The notes beneath the pieces were generated by a model. The model ran no database searches. It saw nothing but the letters and a program-made list of their open reading frames with translations, and was not told the DNA's origin. Shown one piece after another: positions 4,469-8,662 of a stretch of DNA of 8,662 nt. Made by a program: the position numbers and the translations under genes. This DNA comes from Terriglobales bacterium (GTDB lineage: Bacteria > Acidobacteriota > Terriglobia > Terriglobales > Acidobacteriaceae), in contig JAFAWN010000290.1 in NCBI GenBank assembly GCA_019241735.1, positions 1 to 8,662 on the forward strand, written 5' to 3'. How positions within the stretch are numbered: the stretch's first letter is position 1; every line of letters starts with the position of its first letter.

Positions 4469-7294
4469 ATGAACAAGGATTTTCAAACTCGCTTCACCGC
4501 GGCAGCGCTCTTCCTTCTGACAATCGCGGCTGTGACCCTGGCGTGGATCAATTTCCAGAAAGAGAAGGATTTCCCCAGCCCCTCGGACGGTGTGTGGTGG
4601 GTAGAACACGGGGCCGATCTGACCGCCACAAGAGTTGCTCCAGACGGGCCGGGGACGAGGGCAGGGATTGTGCCGGGAGACAGGCTCACCGCCATCGATC
4701 AGCATCCGGTGAACAATACCGCGGCGCTGAGCCGCCAGCTTTACCGCACCGGCGCGTGGTCGAAGGTGACGTATTCGCTGATCCGGCAATCGGTGCCAGT
4801 GGATACCGTCGTGGTGCTGGAGCCGGCCGACCGCTCCTTTAATAACTGGCTGCGTCTGATCGCGCTGATTTATCTCGGTATTGGGGTCTATGTACTGCTG
4901 CGGCGCTGGACCGCCCCCAGCTCCACGCATTTTTATATCTTCTGCCTGGTCTCTTTCATTTTTTACGCCTTCAAGTACACCGGGAAATTCAATCCCTTCG
5001 ACTGGACAATCTATTGGAGCAATGTGGTGGCTTGGCTGCTGCAGCCCGCGCTTTTCCTGCACTTTGCCATGACCTTCCCGGAAAAACGCTGGTTTGTGCG
5101 CAAGCATAAATGGGTCTTACCCGCGCTTTACATACCGGGAACGGTGCTGCTGATTACGCACGTGATTGCGTTGAAATTTATGAAGGCGACCGGATCCTTG
5201 ATCTGGAATCTGGACCGCCTGCAGATGGGCTACCTGGCAGCATTTTTTGTCGGCGCGGGAGCGGTGCTCTGGTTCAGCTACCGGCGGGCAAAGACTCCAA
5301 TCTTGCGCCAACAATTGAAGTGGGTGACTCGCGGGACCATCCTGGCCATCACGCCATTCACGCTTTTTTATGTGATTCCGTATTTAAGCGGGGCCCTGCC
5401 GACGGCCTTGATGAAGGTTTCGGTGCTGTCGTTGGGTCTACTTCCGCTGACTTTCGGATACGCCATTTTCCGTTACCGGTTGATGGACGTAGATCTGATT
5501 TTCAAGCGCGGCATGATCTACACCCTGGCGGCTGCGGCAATTGCCGGGACCTATTTCGCGGTGGTGGCGGCAGTTGCGGAACTGGTGCATATGCAGATTC
5601 CCAGCTCCGGACCAATTGGCCTGGTGCTGGCAATCGTCGTGACCGCGCTGCTCTTTGATCCGATCCGGAAGTGGATCCAGCAGCGCATTGATCAATTTTT
5701 TTACCGCACCGGCTACGACTACCGGCAAACCCTGATTGAGTTTGGACGCGAACTCAGCGCGGAGACTGATCTGGACCGGATGCTCAGCGCAGTAGTGGAA
5801 CGTCTGTCGCGAACGCTGCTGGTCGATCGGATGGCAATTTTTCTCGCGCGCGAGGATTCAGGCAATCAGTTCATGCTGGCCAAGTCGCTGGGCGTCGCTG
5901 ACCTCAGCAATCTCGATCTGGGGTTTCTGGGTGTGGCGCGGCCAGAAATGGAAGCTGGTCATCTGTTCTTCGACAATACTCATCAGGTGGTTAAAGAAAC
6001 GCCAACGGCACAGCAAACCATATCCAAGCTCGACTTCAATTACTACATTCCCTGCCACGCGCAGAAGCACGTGATTGCGATGCTGGGACTAGGCAAGACC
6101 GTGGAGGGGGACTTCCTTTCGAGTGAAGACGTGGAACTGCTGGAGACGCTGGCGGGATACCTGGGGATTGCGATCCAGAACGCCCGTCTGTACGCCTCGC
6201 TGGAACAAAAAGCGGCGGAATACGAGAGACTGAAGGATTTCAACGAGAACATCGTGGAATCCATCAACGTCGGCGTGCTGGCGGTGGATCTCGAGGACCG
6301 GGTGGAGTCGTGGAATTCGCAGATGGAGGTCATGTACGCGCTGCCTCGCCGGCAAGCCTTGACTCGATCGCTAAGCGAAATTTTCCCCGCGGCTTTTGTC
6401 GAAGAGTTTTACCGGGTGAGGCAGAACCCCGGCATCCACAATCTTTATAAATTCAGGCTCGGAACCCCGACGGGGGAAAATCGCGTGGTCAACGTTGCCA
6501 TCGCCCCCTTGGTTACCAAGAAATTTAATGTGATCGGCCGCCTGATCATCATGGATGACATCACCGAGCGTATTGAGCTGGAATCGCAGCTTTCGCAGGC
6601 AGATAAATTATCGTCGATTGGATTGCTGGCAGCCGGCGTGGCGCATGAGGTTAACACGCCGCTGGCGGTCATTTCTTCTTATGCGCAAATGCTGTCAAAG
6701 CAATTGCAAAACGACACCTCGAAGGGCGCTCTACTGGATAAAATCACGCGGCAGACTTTCCGGGCCTCGGAAATCGTCAACAACCTGCTGAATTTCTCGC
6801 GCACCAGCGGCACCGAGTTCTCCGACGTGGATGTGAACAAGATTATTGTGGACACGCTGGCGCTGCTCGAGCATCAGTTTAAGACCTCGAACATCAAGAT
6901 CCAGGATGAACTGGCAGGGAACCTGCCGCCAATCTGCGGAAATGCAGGCCGCCTGCAACAGGTGTTCCTGAACTTGTTCCTGAATGCCCGCGACGCCATG
7001 CCGGGTGGAGGAACGCTGCGGGTTACCACGTCGAACGGGGATTTTGTCAGCGCCCAGGTTTCTGACACCGGCAGCGGGATCGCGCAGGAACACATACAGC
7101 GCATTTACGATCCGTTTTTCACCACCAAGACTACCCCGCGGGAAGGTCAGGGACGGGGAACCGGCCTGGGCTTGTCAGTGAGCTACGGCATCATTCAGGA
7201 GCATGCCGGCAAGATTCGAGTGGAGAGCCGGCCCGGCGAAGGCACCACTTTTTATTTGGATTTCCCGCTGATCAGGAAGGCAATCCATGCCTGA
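4469..7294 (+). CDS. Membrane sensor histidine kinase: TM-PDZ-multiTM-GAF-PAS-HisKA-HATPase
   Basis: The 941-residue protein begins with a TM helix (about 9-26), then an extracytoplasmic PDZ-like domain (about 40-117, motif AGIVPGDRLTAIDQHPV). About nine more hydrophobic segments follow between 127 and 396, resembling the 7TM sensor region of histidine kinases, with the signature FGYAIFRYRLMDVDLIFKRG (329-348). Next come a GAF domain (about 430-572), a short coiled-coil link, a PAS domain (about 588-702), the dimerisation/phosphoacceptor domain with GVAHEVNTPL (His726), and the ATPase with N box NLFLNARDA (Asn839), DTGSGI (866-871), DPFFTTK (881-887) and GRGTGLGL (895-902). All catalytic residues are present, so it should autophosphorylate at His726 and pass the phosphate to the overlapping response regulator. 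The ligand is unknown; a PDZ next to the membrane suggests binding of a peptide or a protein C-terminus in the envelope. The ATG was chosen because the first TM follows at once; GTG at 4397 is an alternative. Neither has a clear Shine-Dalgarno. Confidence 0.93.
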   Translation: MNKDFQTRFTAAALFLLTIAAVTLAWINFQKEKDFPSPSDGVWWVEHGADLTATRVAPDGPGTRAGIVPGDRLTAIDQHPVNNTAALSRQLYRTGAWSKVTYSLIRQSVPVDTVVVLEPADRSFNNWLRLIALIYLGIGVYVLLRRWTAPSSTHFYIFCLVSFIFYAFKYTGKFNPFDWTIYWSNVVAWLLQPALFLHFAMTFPEKRWFVRKHKWVLPALYIPGTVLLITHVIALKFMKATGSLIWNLDRLQMGYLAAFFVGAGAVLWFSYRRAKTPILRQQLKWVTRGTILAITPFTLFYVIPYLSGALPTALMKVSVLSLGLLPLTFGYAIFRYRLMDVDLIFKRGMIYTLAAAAIAGTYFAVVAAVAELVHMQIPSSGPIGLVLAIVVTALLFDPIRKWIQQRIDQFFYRTGYDYRQTLIEFGRELSAETDLDRMLSAVVERLSRTLLVDRMAIFLAREDSGNQFMLAKSLGVADLSNLDLGFLGVARPEMEAGHLFFDNTHQVVKETPTAQQTISKLDFNYYIPCHAQKHVIAMLGLGKTVEGDFLSSEDVELLETLAGYLGIAIQNARLYASLEQKAAEYERLKDFNENIVESINVGVLAVDLEDRVESWNSQMEVMYALPRRQALTRSLSEIFPAAFVEEFYRVRQNPGIHNLYKFRLGTPTGENRVVNVAIAPLVTKKFNVIGRLIIMDDITERIELESQLSQADKLSSIGLLAAGVAHEVNTPLAVISSYAQMLSKQLQNDTSKGALLDKITRQTFRASEIVNNLLNFSRTSGTEFSDVDVNKIIVDTLALLEHQFKTSNIKIQDELAGNLPPICGNAGRLQQVFLNLFLNARDAMPGGGTLRVTTSNGDFVSAQVSDTGSGIAQEHIQRIYDPFFTTKTTPREGQGRGTGLGLSVSYGIIQEHAGKIRVESRPGEGTTFYLDFPLIRKAIHA
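7274..7280 (+). promoter_or_regulatory. Ribosome binding site of the response regulator inside the kinase gene
   Basis: AGGAAGG ends 6 nt before the ATG at 7287 and lies within the last codons of the histidine kinase. This fixes the regulator start and supports translational coupling across the 8-nt overlap. Confidence 0.75.
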
Positions 7295-8662
7295 GGCAGC
7301 CATGCCGGACGCTATCGTGCCGGACGGACCGGTGCTGGTCCCCCGGCGCGGGGGTAGGTCGTCCTCTTCCAACAGCGCCGGCCTAGTGCTGATAATCGAC
7401 GATGAAGCGGAAATCAGAGAATCGTTGCAGGCCCTTCTCGAAATGGAAGGGTATGCGGTCGAGCTTGCGGCGAGCGGCGAAGAAGGGCTGGCCAAAATAG
7501 GCGAAAGCAGTTTCGATCTGGTCCTGCTGGATTTCGCATTGCCCGGACGCGACGGCATTGACCTGCTGGGTGACATCCGGCTCCATCATCCACTCCTTTC
7601 TGTGATCATGATCACCGCCTACGGGACCGTGGAAAATGCGGTCAAGGCGATGCAGGCGGGGGCCACCAATTTCGTCCAGAAACCTTGGGACAACGAAAAA
7701 CTGATGGCGGATGTGCGCTCTGCCATCGCCCGTTATAAAGCGGAAGAGGAGAACGTTCAGCTTAAGCGCGCGCTCAAGCACCGCTACAATTTTGCAAACA
7801 TTGTGGGCAAAAGCGAGCCCATGCTGAAGATTTTCGACCTCGTGGCGCAGGTGGCGGCGAGCCGGTCAACGGTGCTGCTGCAAGGGGAGAGTGGGACCGG
7901 CAAGGAACTGATCGCGAAAGCTATACATCTGAATTCGCCGCGTCGCGACCGACCTTTTGTCCCCGTCAACACCGGTTCCATGCCGCCAGACCTGCTGGAA
8001 TCAACCCTCTTCGGGCACGTTAAGGGAGCATTTACCAGCGCGGTAGCTTCCAAAAAGGGCTTGTTTGAGATTGCAGACCGGGGTACGCTGTTTCTGGATG
8101 AGATTGGCACCATGAGCCTGGACACGCAGAGCAAGATTCTGCGGGTGCTGCAAGACCGCAAGTTCATGCATCTGGGCGGCGTTCACGAATTACAAGTGGA
8201 TGTGCGCATCATCGCGGCGACCAATGTTGATCTGGCGCAACACGTGCGCGAGGGTAAGTTCCGCGAAGATTTGTTTTACCGGTTGAACGTCATCACGATT
8301 GATCTCCCACCGTTGCGGCAACGCAAGGAGGACATCCCGCTGCTGGTTGATTTTTTCCTGCAGCGCTATTCGGAAGAGAACGAGCGCACCCTGCGGCAGA
8401 TCACGCCGGAGGGTCTTCGTCCCCTGCTGAATTACTCATGGCCAGGAAATGTTCGCGAACTGGAGAACGTGATCGAGCGCGCTGTAGTTCTTTCCGCCGG
8501 CCCGCAGATCGGCCCGGAACTGCTTCCCGATCAGATTGTGGGGCGGGGACGCCCGTTTCCGTTACTGGAGCATCGCGGAGACACGTCCTTGTTTGACATC
8601 ATCGAGGATTGCGAGCGTCAGGTGATTGTGGACATGCTCGAGCGGTGCAGCTGGAACCAAAC
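7287..8662 (+). CDS. NtrC-family sigma-54-dependent response regulator, 3' end cut by window edge
   Basis: 458 codons are visible and the frame is open at the right edge. After a flexible, Ser-rich extension of about 30 residues comes a receiver domain (about 32-150): acidic Asp38/Asp39, phosphoacceptor Asp82 in LLDFALPGRDG, Thr110, and Lys132 in QKPW. The AAA+ domain (about 170-400) has Walker A GESGTGKE (200-207), the sigma-54 contact loop GAFTSA (247-252), Walker B LFLDEI (268-273), sensor I AATN (310-313), the arginine-finger region FREDLFYRLN (325-334) and sensor II WPGNVREL (385-392). A Fis-type HTH starts about 433 and is cut off at WNQ. Family knowledge: phosphorylation triggers a ring that uses ATP to remodel sigma-54 RNA polymerase at promoters with upstream binding sites. 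Here the second Gly of the usual GAFTGA is Ser251. The gene overlaps the kinase by 8 nt, so the two are cognate partners. Target genes are unknown. Confidence 0.95.
   Translation, partial: MPEAAMPDAIVPDGPVLVPRRGGRSSSSNSAGLVLIIDDEAEIRESLQALLEMEGYAVELAASGEEGLAKIGESSFDLVLLDFALPGRDGIDLLGDIRLHHPLLSVIMITAYGTVENAVKAMQAGATNFVQKPWDNEKLMADVRSAIARYKAEEENVQLKRALKHRYNFANIVGKSEPMLKIFDLVAQVAASRSTVLLQGESGTGKELIAKAIHLNSPRRDRPFVPVNTGSMPPDLLESTLFGHVKGAFTSAVASKKGLFEIADRGTLFLDEIGTMSLDTQSKILRVLQDRKFMHLGGVHELQVDVRIIAATNVDLAQHVREGKFREDLFYRLNVITIDLPPLRQRKEDIPLLVDFFLQRYSEENERTLRQITPEGLRPLLNYSWPGNVRELENVIERAVVLSAGPQIGPELLPDQIVGRGRPFPLLEHRGDTSLFDIIEDCERQVIVDMLERCSWNQ

Noticed and set aside
4402..4842. Plus-strand frame of 146 codons at the start of the kinase gene
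   Set aside because: It overlaps the TM1-PDZ coding region in another frame, is rich in Arg and Gly, and shows no domain; a shadow of the kinase gene.

Overview
The window looks like a chromosomal segment of a GC-rich, soil-type bacterium, most probably an Acidobacteriota of the Koribacter/Sulfotelmatobacter kind. This is inferred from the mix of proteins: a zinc-ribbon Ser/Thr kinase, a single-TM FxLYD/DUF2393-like protein, a PDZ-multi-TM-GAF-PAS sensor kinase and an NtrC-class regulator. No marker gene fixes the taxonomy. I see no insertion sequence, phage gene, CRISPR array or rRNA.

Layout. (1) Positions 1-926, minus strand: the N-terminal two thirds or so of a Ser/Thr protein kinase with a zinc ribbon, running off the left edge. 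(2) About 1136-2883, plus strand: a small membrane-anchored beta-sandwich protein, then selD (selenophosphate synthase, Cys form), then tRNA-Ser(UGA) with an encoded CCA. (3) 2976-4032, minus strand: two small exported proteins, one Thr-rich and low-complexity with a His tetrad, the other an NTF2/DUF4440-like protein. Both have strong, identically spaced Shine-Dalgarno sequences, and probably separate promoters. (4) 4033-4468: a divergent regulatory gap with repeats, a hairpin and a TATAAT box. (5) 4469-8662, plus strand: a two-component pair whose genes overlap by 8 nt. It consists of a membrane histidine kinase with an extracytoplasmic PDZ-like domain, and an NtrC-family sigma-54 activator that runs off the right edge inside its Fis-type DNA-binding domain.

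How the genes work together. The kinase and regulator almost certainly form one signalling unit: a cell-envelope signal is read by the PDZ and membrane region, a cytoplasmic one perhaps by GAF/PAS, phosphate passes from His726 to Asp82, and sigma-54 promoters are activated. The targets are not visible here. SelD makes selenophosphate for selenocysteine or selenouridine, but no other selenium gene is in view and the adjacent tRNA is an ordinary serine tRNA. The two exported proteins have no assigned process.

Nothing here amounts to a clearly new system. The points most worth a second look are the GAFTSA variant of the sigma-54 contact loop, a perfect 15-bp palindrome upstream of the Thr-rich gene, direct repeats upstream of the NTF2-like gene, and the Thr-rich protein itself.
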